Assembly: GCA_016711405.1 (NCBI GenBank)
Contig: JADJSZ010000035.1
Location: forward strand, 1-64,000
Length of the DNA: 64,000 bases
Source of the DNA: Candidatus Hadersleviella danica
Lineage (GTDB): Bacteria; Chloroflexota; Anaerolineae; Promineifilales; Promineifilaceae
Reading direction: 5' to 3'
This document shows positions 18,313 to 26,887 of the stretch, in pieces. Positions within the stretch are counted from its first letter, which is position 1. The number at the start of each line of letters is the position of its first letter. Under the pieces are notes generated by a model that made no database searches, was not told the DNA's origin, and was given only the letters and a program-made list of their open reading frames with translations. The translations under genes were made by a program, and so were the position numbers.

Positions 18313-19740
18313 ATGACTCAACCAGAAGCTTCCGCGCCCCATGCAAACAACTTGGCGGGTTTGCCAGCCAGCATTTTGGCTCGTATCCAAACCAGCACTC
18401 GCGAATTTTTAGAGCGAGTCCCCCTTTTTCGAGGTTTGCCCGAAGACCAACTCGAACTGATTGCGCGAATGTCACAAGCGCAAAGTTTTCGGCGCGGCGA
18501 ACCTATCATCAATCAAGGGGAACCCAATCGCCATATCTACTTTATTAAAGATGGCATTGTTGGGGTAACGGTTGCTGGAGAAGAGGGCGAAGAAGAGCGG
18601 GTTGTATCTTACTTTCACCAGAATCATATTTTTGGTGAGTTTGGCTTGTTTGCCAGCGAGGAGCACATTGCAACAGCCACGGTGACGGCTTTAAGCGAGG
18701 TCAATTTGCTTCGCATTGCCCATGCCGATTTCACCAGCACGCTGAACGATTACCACCCTGCGGCGATGGAAGTGGCGCGGGTGTTGACCGAGCGGTTGAA
18801 GGGGCCCACCGATAGATTGGTGCCACTACCACAAGAGCGCAATGTCTTTTTGGTGATGGGGCAAAACAAAGGGGTGGGCATGACAACTGTGGGAAGCACG
18901 TTGTCGGCCGCTTTGGCCAAGCAATTAGATGGCGACGGCCGTGAAGTGGTCTATACCGAATACCCCGATGGCAACAAATTGCCCGCCACCTTCAATTACG
19001 CCGAAACCGAATTTTACGAGCATCCTGAGGGATTTGATATTTTTGTGCCACGAGGGATGCCCCGCTTGGCGGCCGTGGTCAACCTCGAACTCATCATCGA
19101 ACGGCTCCAAAAACGGTACAAAAACGTCATTATCAGTTTGCCCGCCAAATTGCTCTATGATGTGGCCGACATTCTCAAACTGGTAAGCAAAATTGTGCTG
19201 GTTGCTTCGCCCGCACGTTGGGATAGTTTGCTGGAAACGGCCGAAATCCTCTACGCCAGCCCCTATCTCAAAGAAGATAGCATCCTCTCCGTGGCCAACT
19301 ACTGTTTGCCCGACTACACCAATTACCCCAAACCCGCCCAAGCCGATTTTGTCATCCCCTTCTTAGTGGCGATGGATTTGGCCAACAAACAAGATGGCAT
19401 CCCCGAACAATTGCGAACAGTGGCGGGGGTTATGGCGGGGCGTTTGGCCAGCCAAAACGAAGTCCTTATTTACATGCCTGCCACCATCAACCTGCCCAAT
19501 GGCGAACAAATCAACACCAGCCCTGCCTTGGAAAAATTGCAGTGGGTGTTAAAAGATGCGTTTGGCAATGCCTCCCTCAGCAAATTGGGCGATGAAGCGC
19601 ACATTCTCTCTAGTTTGGCCAGTGTGAACGACTTAAATGAGAAGTGGCGGCATGTGTTGCAACAAGTGCAGAACATTAAATCGGCCGTGCGCCAAGAAGT
19701 GCTCGCCGTCGAAATCAACCGCAACTTGGTGCTGGTCTAG
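18313..19740 (+). CDS. Cyclic-nucleotide-binding domain fused to ParA/CpaE-like domain
   Basis: The product has 475 residues. A cNMP-binding (CRP-type) domain lies at about 45-155 (LFRGLPEDQLELIARMSQ, GEPIINQGEPNRHIYFIKDG, HIFGEFGLF). A ParA/MinD/CpaE-like Rossmann domain follows from about 175 (VFLVMGQNKGVGMTTVGSTL, EYPDGNKLPATFNY, NVIISLPAKLLYDVADILKL). Its P-loop reads GQNKGVGMTT, where the usual GKGGVGKTT lysine is Met, so ATP hydrolysis is doubtful. A helical tail ends the protein. It is likely a ligand-responsive localization or signalling factor; no partner lies next to it. The start at 18313 (MTQPEASAP) is preferred because upstream codons lack homology. Confidence 0.75.
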   Translation: MTQPEASAPHANNLAGLPASILARIQTSTREFLERVPLFRGLPEDQLELIARMSQAQSFRRGEPIINQGEPNRHIYFIKDGIVGVTVAGEEGEEERVVSYFHQNHIFGEFGLFASEEHIATATVTALSEVNLLRIAHADFTSTLNDYHPAAMEVARVLTERLKGPTDRLVPLPQERNVFLVMGQNKGVGMTTVGSTLSAALAKQLDGDGREVVYTEYPDGNKLPATFNYAETEFYEHPEGFDIFVPRGMPRLAAVVNLELIIERLQKRYKNVIISLPAKLLYDVADILKLVSKIVLVASPARWDSLLETAEILYASPYLKEDSILSVANYCLPDYTNYPKPAQADFVIPFLVAMDLANKQDGIPEQLRTVAGVMAGRLASQNEVLIYMPATINLPNGEQINTSPALEKLQWVLKDAFGNASLSKLGDEAHILSSLASVNDLNEKWRHVLQQVQNIKSAVRQEVLAVEINRNLVLV

Positions 19741-19782
19741 GTGTCATTAGGTTTTTTGTAACGATTCAGGGGAGATGTTTTG

Positions 19783-19836
19783 AGAATTGTTACAAGTTAC
19801 AGATTACATGAGGTTATGTAACTTGTAACTTGTAAC
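19783..19836. repeat. GTTACAA heptad inverted repeat
   Basis: GTTACAAGTTACAGATTACA is followed by GTTATGTAACTTGTAACTTG and TAACC, making a heptad array that folds on itself between the cNMP/ParA gene and the rpsB promoter. Confidence 0.7.
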
Positions 19837-19986
19837 CGAGAACCAAGGCTTTAAACCTAAAGAATCACAATTGTTGGAGCGCCGAAACGCAAGGGCGCTG
19901 AGGATTCTCCTCGGTGTACCTTGCGTTTTTGTGTCAAGTTCTGCATAACTTTTCAGCATACCCCACGCTTTTTGCATTTTCAGTGG

Positions 19987-20014
19987 TTGCATTCGGCCGT
20001 GCAATGGCTATAAT
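19987..20014 (+). promoter_or_regulatory. Sigma70-type promoter of the rpsB operon
   Basis: TTGCAT is followed after 16 nt by TATAAT, about 190 nt before rpsB. The leader contains a 7-bp hairpin (20025-20031 with 20044-20050, GTGTGCC/GGCACAC), a possible S2 or attenuation site. Confidence 0.65.
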
Positions 20015-20206
20015 TCTCTGGCTAGTGTGCCAAATCCCCCCTCGGCACACACTTACCATCTCACACATGCTCTGACAAAATTGGGTGTGCTTGTTGCTTG
20101 TGGCCAACCAAACGGCCGTTGGCTCTTTCTGCCCGCCTGCCACAACTACACAAGTCCCAATTGAGGATGACGAGCATGGAGGACTAAAACAAAAGGAGAA
20201 TTGAAC

Positions 20207-21049
20207 ATGAGTGTCGTTTCCATGAAAGCTTTGCTGGAAACTGGTGTCCATTTTGGCCACCGCACCCGCCGCTGGAACCCGAAGATGCGTCCCTACATCT
20301 TCACCGAGCGCAACGGGATTCACATCCTCGACCTACAACAAACCATTGGCCTCATTGACGATGCCTACGCCTTCATCCGCGACACCGTCGCCCAAGGTGG
20401 TGTTGTTTTGTTCGTCGGAACCAAGCGCCAAGCCCAAGACACCGTCGCTCGCGAGGCGATGCGGTGCAACATGCCCCATGTCACCCAACGCTGGTTGGGT
20501 GGGATGCTAACCAACTGGACGACCATCCGCCAACGGATTGCTCGTTTGGATGAACTCGAGAAAATGCGCGACACGGGCAAATTCGAGGGTCTCAAAAAGA
20601 AAGAGCGGCTCATGTTTGAGCGCGAAATCGCCAAATTGCACCTGCGCTTAGGTGGTATTCGCTACCTCAAGCGGTTGCCAGATGCGTTGTTTGTTATTGA
20701 TGTGAGCATCGAAGAGACCAGCATCAAAGAAGCCAACACCCTGCACATCCCCATTGCGGCGATGGTAGACACCAACAGCAATCCTGAAAAAATTGATTTT
20801 GTCATTCCTTCCAACGACGATGCCATTCGTGCCATCAAGTTGATTGTGAGCAAAATGGCTGATGCCGTTTTAGAAGGGCAAGCGATGCGGAAAGAAGTGA
20901 CTGGGACTGCCCAATCCGACGCAGTTGATTACAGTGATAGCGATTTAGATAGTTTGGCCGATGAAGTAGATGATACGGCTCTGCTCGGAGCCGCCACACT
21001 GGCCAAGATTCGTAGTAGCCGCCAAGTCTTTGGCGATGATGAAGATTAA
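20207..21049 (+). CDS. rpsB: 30S ribosomal protein S2
   Basis: The 280-residue protein is a clear S2 match: MKALLETGVHFGHRTRRWNPKM, FVGTKRQAQD, RWLGGMLTNW, FVIDVSIEETSIKEAN and IPSNDDAIRAIKLIVSKMAD. It is a structural component of the small ribosomal subunit. The start at 20207 follows AAAAGGAGAATTGAAC; a TTG two codons upstream is less likely. The acidic C-terminal extension (DYSDSDLDSLADEVDD) is somewhat long. It is the first gene of rpsB-tsf-pyrH-frr-uppS-cdsA. Confidence 0.98.
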   Translation: MSVVSMKALLETGVHFGHRTRRWNPKMRPYIFTERNGIHILDLQQTIGLIDDAYAFIRDTVAQGGVVLFVGTKRQAQDTVAREAMRCNMPHVTQRWLGGMLTNWTTIRQRIARLDELEKMRDTGKFEGLKKKERLMFEREIAKLHLRLGGIRYLKRLPDALFVIDVSIEETSIKEANTLHIPIAAMVDTNSNPEKIDFVIPSNDDAIRAIKLIVSKMADAVLEGQAMRKEVTGTAQSDAVDYSDSDLDSLADEVDDTALLGAATLAKIRSSRQVFGDDED

Positions 21050-21138
21050 GATAGAGATGGGAGATAGAGATAGAGAAGAGTTGGTTGTTTAACCGACAAA
21101 AGGTTCCTCTATCTCTATCTCAATCCTCTATCTCCCTG
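21050..21138. repeat. GATAGA inverted element, copy 3
   Basis: A GAGATAGAGATAGAG arm and a CTCTATCTCTATCTC arm enclose a core with its own small palindrome (GGTTGTTTAACC). It fills the rpsB-tsf gap, starting at the rpsB stop codon. Confidence 0.75.
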
Positions 21139-21159
21139 CATGGAGAGTAAGTAAATAAG

Positions 21160-21759
21160 ATGGCGATTACAGCAACCATGGTAAAAGAACTGCGCGAGGC
21201 GACTGGCGCGGGTATTTTGGAAGTTAAGAAGGCGTTGGAAGCGGCCGATGGCAATTTCGACAAAGCGGCCGATATTCTACGCGAAAAAGGGGCCGCTCGG
21301 GCGGCCAAACGAGCCGACCGCCAAGCCAACGAAGGTGTGATTCAGATGTATTCCCACCCCGGCGGCCGTGTCGGCGTGATGGTCGAAATCAACTGCGAAA
21401 CCGACTTTGTGGCCCGCAACGAGCAATTCCAACAATTGGCCTTTGAAATTGCCCTGCAAATTGCCGCCCTTTCCCCCAAATATGTGGCGCGGGAAGAGGT
21501 GGACGCGGCCGAACTCGAACGCGAACTCGATGTGCTCCGTGCCCAAGCCAAAGCCGAAGGCAAACCCGATAACATCGTCGAGAAAATCGTCGAAGGGCGC
21601 ATCGCCAAATTCTACGAAGAGTTCTGTCTGATGGAACAAGGGTTCATCAAAGACGACAAGCGCAAAGTGAAAGATGTCATTGCCGGGGTCATCAGCACCA
21701 CCGGCGAAAACATCGTGGTGCGACGTTTTGCCCGCTATGAGCTAGGCGAGGCACTCTAA
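21160..21759 (+). CDS. tsf: Translation elongation factor Ts
   Basis: The 199-residue protein has the EF-Ts signatures: KELREATGAGILEVKKALEAADGNFDKA (UBA-like), REKGAARAAKRADR, EGVIQMYSHPGGRVGVMVEINCETDFVARNEQF. This is the short form of EF-Ts, with the second core subdomain ending at YELGE. It exchanges GDP for GTP on EF-Tu in the cytoplasm. It lies 110 bp after rpsB. Confidence 0.97.
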   Translation: MAITATMVKELREATGAGILEVKKALEAADGNFDKAADILREKGAARAAKRADRQANEGVIQMYSHPGGRVGVMVEINCETDFVARNEQFQQLAFEIALQIAALSPKYVAREEVDAAELERELDVLRAQAKAEGKPDNIVEKIVEGRIAKFYEEFCLMEQGFIKDDKRKVKDVIAGVISTTGENIVVRRFARYELGEAL

Positions 21760-21821
21760 ACCACTTGATGTAACCATTTTAAGGGGCGTAGGCAACTACG
21801 CCTCTTTTGTTGTGTGGGGGA

Positions 21822-21897
21822 ATAAGTGGTTAGTGGCGAGTGGTTAGTGGCTAGTACAAACCTAACCACTAATCACTCGCCACTAACCACTCTCTCA
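21822..21897. repeat. TTAGTGG heptad inverted repeat
   Basis: The left arm GTGGTTAGTGGCGAGTGG.. and right arm CCACTAATCACTCGCCACT.. give a long near-perfect hairpin in the tsf-pyrH gap. It ends just before the pyrH Shine-Dalgarno AGGAGG. Confidence 0.85.
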
Positions 21898-21909
21898 GGA
21901 GGATTTTGT

Positions 21910-22624
21910 ATGGCTGAGTTAAAGTACAAGCGCATTTTGCTGAAGTTGGGGGGGGGAAAGTTTGGCAATTGCACAGGGATTTGGCATTGACCCTGAACGG
22001 GCGCACGAAGTGGCCCAAATTGTCAAAGGGGTTTACGACCTTGGGGTGGAGGTGGCCATTGTCATTGGGGCGGGCAATTTGTGGCGCGGGGCATCGGGGG
22101 CGGGCAAGCAGATGGAGCGTAGCACGGCCGACCACATGGGCATGATTGCCACCGTGATGAACTCGCTCGCCCTGCAAGATGCACTGGAGCGGTTGGGCAT
22201 TGTCACACGGGTGCAAACGGCCGTCGAAATGCGCGCCATCGCCGAACCCTACATTCGCCTGCGGGCTATTCGCCACCTCGAGAAAGCACGAGTGGTTATC
22301 ATTGGCGGCGGCACGGGCAACCCCTATTTCACCACTGATTCGGCGGGCGCATTGCGAGCCATGGAAATCAACGCCGATGTGCTCATCAAGGCAACCAAAG
22401 TGGATGCCATCTACGACGAAGACCCCATGAAGAACCCCAATGCCAAACGCTACACCGAACTGAGCTACATCGAAGCCCTCAGTTCCCGCTTGCGGGTGAT
22501 GGATAGCACGGCCGTTTCGCTCTGCATGGACAACAACATGCCCATTGTTGTGCTAAACCTGTGGGATGAAGGAAGCGTCCAACGCCTTGTCTCTGGCGAA
22601 ACAGTGGGCACAATCGTCCACTAA
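21910..22624 (+). CDS. pyrH: Uridylate kinase, one-base frameshift
   Basis: The start MAELKYKRILLKLGG is normal, preceded by AGGAGG. The frame breaks in a run of nine G at 21948-21956; with eight G the reading continues GESLAIAQGFGIDPERA and then runs intact to 22624. Later motifs are IVIGAGNLWRG, NSLALQDALERLG, GGGTGNPYFTTDSAGALRA and DALYDEDP-like DAIYDEDPMKNP. The enzyme phosphorylates UMP to UDP. An extra G from assembly error is the best explanation because the gene is essential. Confidence 0.95.
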
Positions 22625-22640
22625 CGGTGTACAATACAGG

Positions 22641-22712
22641 CATTGTAATTGCGAAATGGGGAATGCAAATTGCCCATTTCGTAATTCGTACTTCGTAATT
22701 TGTAATTCCAGA
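22641..22712. repeat. GTAATTC heptad inverted repeat
   Basis: Units GTAATTG, CGAAATG, GGGAATG and CAAATTG are followed by CCCATTTCGTAATTCGTACT and further GTAATTT/GTAATTC units. It fills the pyrH-frr gap up to the frr Shine-Dalgarno GAGAGGAAC. Confidence 0.75.
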
Positions 22713-22722
22713 GAGGAACCCC

Positions 22723-23280
22723 ATGATAGATGACATACTTGACGATGCCGAACTGCGAATGATGGGTGCAGTTCACTCCTTAGAACACGATTTATCTGGT
22801 TATCGCACGGGGCGGGCTTCCACAGGGTTGGTCGAACGGCTCACCGTGGAAATGTATGGTACGGAGATGAAGCTGAACCAGATGGCGGCCATCTCCACCC
22901 CCGAGCCACAACAAATCGCCATTCGGCCGTATGATGCCTCCTCGGTCAGCGCCGTTGAACGCGCCATCATGAAATCTGACTTGGGCATGATGCCCAACAG
23001 CGACGGCAAAATCATTCGGCTGAACATTCCCCCCCTCACCGAAGAGCGTCGGCGCGAGCTAACCCGCCAAGTCCACAAACGGGTTGAGGAAGCCAAAATT
23101 GCCGTCCGCAATGTGCGCCGTGATGCAATCAACGACATTCGTGCCCTGCAAACGGATAAAAAAATCTCCGAGGATGACTCCCACGGGGCACAGGACAAGC
23201 TCCAAAAGCTGACCGACAAATACGTGGAGGACATTGAACACCACGGCAAGGCTAAAGAAGCGGAAATCATGGAAGTTTAG
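22723..23280 (+). CDS. frr: Ribosome recycling factor
   Basis: The 185-residue protein is complete: ELRMMGAVHSLEHDLSGYRTGRAS at the start, LNQMAAISTPEPQQIAIRPYD, IMKSDLGMMPNSDGKIIRLNIPPLTEERR, and DKLQKLTDKYVEDIE near the end. It splits the post-termination ribosome together with EF-G. Shine-Dalgarno GAGAGGA lies before 22723. The stop TAG runs directly into a TAGTGG heptad array. Confidence 0.97.
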   Translation: MIDDILDDAELRMMGAVHSLEHDLSGYRTGRASTGLVERLTVEMYGTEMKLNQMAAISTPEPQQIAIRPYDASSVSAVERAIMKSDLGMMPNSDGKIIRLNIPPLTEERRRELTRQVHKRVEEAKIAVRNVRRDAINDIRALQTDKKISEDDSHGAQDKLQKLTDKYVEDIEHHGKAKEAEIMEV

Positions 23281-23398
23281 TGGTGAGACGAGTGGCAAGT
23301 GGCTAGTGGAAAGCGCACAAGCACGATGATTCCCCTGTAGTCATTCACTAGCCACTACGCTCTAGCCATTACTCACTAACCACTAGCCACTACTCACT
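23279..23398. repeat. TTAGTGG heptad inverted repeat
   Basis: The left arm begins at the frr stop (TTTAGTGGTGAG...GTGGCAAGTGGCTAGTGG). After about 35 nt the right arm carries TCACTAGCCACTACGC, CACTAACCACTAGCCACT and ACTCACTCC. It ends 10 nt before uppS. Confidence 0.8.
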
Positions 23399-23408
23399 CC
23401 CCCCTCCC

Positions 23409-24179
23409 ATGTTTAGAAAAAAAGTTGAATTAGATACCACGAGCCTCAAAATTCCCGAGCATGTGGCGATTATTATGGATGGCAACGGCCGTTGGGCCAA
23501 GCAACGCCATCTGCCCCGCCAAGCTGGCCATCGGGCGGGGGTCGAAAACCTGCGCCGCATCATAGATGCCTGCATCGAATTCAACATCCGCATCCTAACC
23601 ATCTACGCCTTCTCCACCGAAAATTGGCAACGGCCGCAAACAGAAGTGCGTGGGCTGATGCGTATTTTCGCCCGTGTTCTGAACCAAGAGGTATACGAGC
23701 TACACGAACAAGGGGTGTGCATCTACCACTTAGGGGATTTGCACGGGGTGGAAACTCATCTGCAAGAAAAAGTGCGCGATGCGATGGAGCTGACCAAAAA
23801 CAACACCCGCCTCATCCTCAATGTGGCGTTTAATTACGGCGGCCGTGCCGAAATCCTGCACGCGGTGCGCCAAATGATGGCCGACAACGTTCACCCCGAA
23901 GACGTAACCGAAAAGCTGTTCAGCCACTACCTCTTCACGGCCGACCTGCGCGACCCTGATTTGCTCATCCGCACCAGCGGGGAAAGCCGCATCAGCAACT
24001 TTCTCATCTGGCAAGCCGCCTACTCCGAACTCTACTTCTCCCCCGTCTACTGGCCCGATTTCGGCCGTGAGGAGCTTTACGAAGCCCTCCAAGATTACAG
24101 CCACCGCGACAGGCGGTTCGGCAAACTCTCGGCCGAAGAAGACGAAGTGGAGGAGGAAGAAGAAGTGGCTAGTGATTAG
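23409..24179 (+). CDS. uppS: Undecaprenyl diphosphate synthase (cis-prenyltransferase)
   Basis: The 256-residue enzyme has HVAIIMDGNGRWAKQR with the catalytic Asp, AGHRAGVENLRRIIDAC, TIYAFSTENWQRP, the FNYGGRAEI motif, and the C-terminal DPDLLIRTSGESRISNFLIWQAAYSELYF. It condenses isopentenyl diphosphate units to make the lipid carrier for cell-wall precursors. The start at 23409 has a CTCCCATG context with no Shine-Dalgarno. The last codons (VASD and TAG) are drawn from a TTAGTGG heptad array. Confidence 0.97.
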   Translation: MFRKKVELDTTSLKIPEHVAIIMDGNGRWAKQRHLPRQAGHRAGVENLRRIIDACIEFNIRILTIYAFSTENWQRPQTEVRGLMRIFARVLNQEVYELHEQGVCIYHLGDLHGVETHLQEKVRDAMELTKNNTRLILNVAFNYGGRAEILHAVRQMMADNVHPEDVTEKLFSHYLFTADLRDPDLLIRTSGESRISNFLIWQAAYSELYFSPVYWPDFGREELYEALQDYSHRDRRFGKLSAEEDEVEEEEEVASD

Positions 24180-24250
24180 TGGCGAGTGGTTAGCACCCTC
24201 CCCTCACTAGCCACTAATCACTAGCCACTAGCCACTAGTCCCTAATCACT
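24163..24250. repeat. TTAGTGG heptad inverted repeat overlapping uppS stop
   Basis: AGTGGCTAGTGATTAGTGG.. forms the left arm and contains the uppS stop. The right arm (CACTAGCCACTAATCACT and onward) follows after CCCTCCC. Confidence 0.8.
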
Positions 24251-24261
24251 TCTCCCCGCCT

Positions 24262-25057
24262 ATGTTCCTCCAACGCGCCCTTGTCAGCCTTACCCTTGGG
24301 CCACTTGGTCTATATCTCATTTATCTGGGCGGATGGTTCTACTTCATCCCCATCATCATCATTGTGGTGCTGGCCACGGCCGAATACGCCAACCTGATGC
24401 ACCACCTCGGCTGGCAAACCCCTCTGTGGCTCTTGCTCCCCCCCATTCTACTTTTGCTCATCGATGGGCAATGGCCGCAATATAACCTCCTTACCCGCTC
24501 TCACCCTCGGCATGTTTCTCATCATGCTCCATGCCCTGTGGCAATATGAGAAAGCGCGCACCCCACTGGCCACGGCCGATTGGCTGGCCACGATGGGCGG
24601 CATTCTCATTTTGGGATGGCTCGGCCGTTACTTCCTCCTCCTGCGCGGCCTCGACGAACACGGCCAATGGGCCTTCCTCGTCATCTTCACCATCTGGGTG
24701 GCCGACACCTTCGCCTATTTAATCGGGAGCCGCTACGGCAACCACAAACTCGTCCCCCGCCTCAGCCCCAAAAAAAGCGTCGAGGGGTATGTGGCGGGCA
24801 TCATCTTTGGCACCATTGGCTCCGTCGTGGTCAGCTTCATCTTCCCCGACATCACCCTCCTGCTCGCCATCCTCATCGGCCTTATCATGACCAGCACCTC
24901 CCTCGCTGGCGATTTAGCCTTCTCCCTGCTCAAGCGCGAAGCCAAAGTCAAAGATTCAGGCCACCTCTTCCCCGGCCACGGCGGCGCCCTCGACAGGCTC
25001 GATGCCTTACTCTGGGGCGTGGCTTTGGCGTATTATTTGGTCTTAGCCGTCAGCTAA
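24262..25057 (+). CDS. cdsA: Phosphatidate cytidylyltransferase, one-base frameshift
   Basis: The merged product has about 264 residues. It is a polytopic membrane protein with several helices followed by the CdsA signature: VADTFAYLIGSRYGNHKL, LSPKKSVEGYVAG and the C-terminal SLLKREAKVKDSGHLFPGHGGALDRLDAL. It makes CDP-diacylglycerol from phosphatidate and CTP. The frame breaks near 24495 at ACCCGCTC; removing one C restores LLTALTLGMF. It is the last gene of the rpsB cluster and follows uppS as in many bacteria. Confidence 0.94.
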
Positions 25058-25327
25058 TTACAATCTGAAGTCTAAAGTAGTAACAAATCATCCTTATCCA
25101 CCACACCCTCGACACTGGCTCCCATATCAAAACTGTTTTCAACGATTTCTGTTTGGCCCTTTTTGCTGCTTTGCCCAGAAAAAAATTATGCTCTCTTAAT
25201 CAGGTACATATCTCCTCGACCTAAATTCAACTTTAAGTGGATCTTTTCGGCCCCGCTCCCCCCCGGCGCCCCGCCCCCCCCCCCCCCGAACAACTTTCAA
25301 ACGGCACTATCCTCCACCCTACTTCCC
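25058..25327. other. Intergenic gap with C-run
   Basis: The 270-bp gap between cdsA and fbp contains a C-rich tract at about 25258-25287 (CCCCGCCC followed by more than ten C). I see no gene here. Promoter elements are not obvious. Confidence 0.4.
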
Positions 25328-26328
25328 ATGAAATTCGACAACAAAATCGTCACCATTGAGCGATACATTTTGGACAACCAACCCGATTATGCGCGGGGTG
25401 ATTTCTCCAATTTAATGTACGACTTGGCTATGGCGGCCAAGATGATTGCCAACAAAACCACCCGTGCGGGTTTGGCCGATATTTTGGGGTCGGCCGATGA
25501 AATTAATATACAAGGCGAAATGCAACAGCGGCTCGATGTCTACGCCGACCAAACCATCTTCCGCCTATGCGACCACACAGGGCGGCTGTGTGTCATGGCT
25601 TCGGAGGAGCATGAAGACATTGTGCCCATCCCCGAACCCTACCCCAAAGGGCGCTATGTGCTGGTCTACGACCCGCTCGATGGCTCCTCCAACATTGATG
25701 TGAACGTGAGTATTGGCACGATTTTTGGGGTGTACCGCTGTATAGATTGGGCACAACGCGGCCGTGTCGAAGATTGCCTCCAACCGGGGCGCAAATTATT
25801 GGCCGCTGGCTACGTCCTCTATGGAGCCAGCACCATGCTTGTCTATAGCACAGGGCAAGGAGTGCACGGCTTTACCCTCGACCCCCACATCGGTGAGTTT
25901 TTGCTCTCTCACCCCAACATGACCTTCCCCAAACCAACTTACTACAGTGCCAACCATGCCTACTTCGGCCGTTGGTCCCCCGGCACCAAAGAGTATGTCC
26001 GCTGGTTACAAGAACGGGTTGGGGAAGATGCCCCGTTCTCAGCGAGCGGTATATCGGCTCTCTCGTAGCCGATTTTCACCGCAACCTGTTGCGGGGTGGT
26101 GTCTTCCTCTACCCCGCCGAAGAAGGGCGGCACAATGGCAAATTGCGCCTCCTCTACGAAGCGGCTCCCCTCGCCTTTTTGGCCGAACAGGCGGGTGGAT
26201 ATGCCTCCGACGGCCGTCGTAACATCATGGATCTCCAACCAACCACTCTCCACGAGCGCGTCCCCCTTTTCATTGGCAACAAAGAACTGGTGCAACGCGC
26301 CGAAAAGTTTATTGCCGAGTTGGGGTAG
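25328..26328 (+). CDS. fbp: Fructose-1,6-bisphosphatase class I, frameshifted
   Basis: The merged product has about 333 residues. Motifs are GDFSNLMYDLAMAAKMI, ASEEHED, the metal site VYDPLDGSSNIDVNVSIGTIFG, TMLVYSTGQGVHGFTLDP, NHAYFGRW, ADFHRNLLRGGVFLYP and the active-site signature KLRLLYEAAPLAFLAEQAGG. It dephosphorylates fructose-1,6-bisphosphate in gluconeogenesis. The frame breaks near 26045 (CCGTTCTCAGCGAGCGG); a one-base loss restores SERYIGSLVADF. The start is at 25328 in context TTCCCATG. A terminator follows directly. Confidence 0.94.
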
Positions 26329-26343
26329 CCATTGCCATCCTGT

Positions 26344-26395
26344 GAAAAGCAAAAAGGGGCGACCCACCAGCCACTTTTTGCTTTTCATATTTTAT
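26344..26395 (+). terminator. Intrinsic terminator after fbp
   Basis: A 13-bp stem (26344-26356 with 26374-26386, GAAAAGCAAAAAG/CTTTTTGCTTTTC) has an 18-nt loop and is followed by a T-rich stretch. It lies 15 nt after the fbp stop. Confidence 0.85.
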
Positions 26396-26407
26396 TTCTC
26401 ACTTTTT

Positions 26408-26436
26408 TTGACTTGCTCTGGGGCACATGCTATACT
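26408..26436 (+). promoter_or_regulatory. Sigma70-type promoter for rho
   Basis: TTGACT is followed after 17 nt by TATACT. The start codon of rho is about 450 nt downstream, which leaves an unusually long leader with no gene that I can support. Confidence 0.7.
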
Positions 26437-26442
26437 CTCCCC

Positions 26443-26887
26443 CAAGTGCCAAAAGGTGATATTGACCCAAAAATCCATTGGTCATAACCACACCACCCCC
26501 CATTATTTGTCAATTGTATGAAATTAAATCAGCCCCATTGTGGTTGCTGAGCCAGAGACTAGGCACTGTTCGCGCAATTGCGTAGCCTTTCCCATAAACA
26601 CCCATCAACTGATTTTCGTTCCCCAAAACTTTATGGTGTCTCTTGGAGCAAACGGCTGTTTGGCCGTGTGCCACACACCACCTACCGCATCCAAGCGGCG
26701 ATACCCCCAACGGACTCACACAATCGAACATGGACTTGTCGCAATTCAGGCTGTCCCAGTCTGCCTTGCTTTCTATTTCGTATTCAGTTCCATGTGCTTC
26801 AGTCGCTAGCCGACTGATTCACAAGCAACTGCTTACGAATGATTGACCTATCACTCACTTACCACTCACTACTGCTGGAGAGCATTC
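26443..26887 (+). promoter_or_regulatory. Long rho leader
   Basis: About 445 nt lie between the predicted promoter and rho. They include CACTCACT/CACTCACTACT tracts just before the start and a CTGGAG Shine-Dalgarno. Rho of other bacteria controls itself by early termination in its leader, so that role is likely but inferred. Confidence 0.5.

Noticed and set aside
20016..20206. Classical S2-binding riboregulator before rpsB
   Set aside because: Only one simple 7-bp hairpin is visible in the leader, which is not enough to claim a known ribosomal protein motif.
25258..25287. Functional C-rich element upstream of fbp
   Set aside because: A run of more than ten C is likely miscounted in this assembly, and no partner motif is visible.
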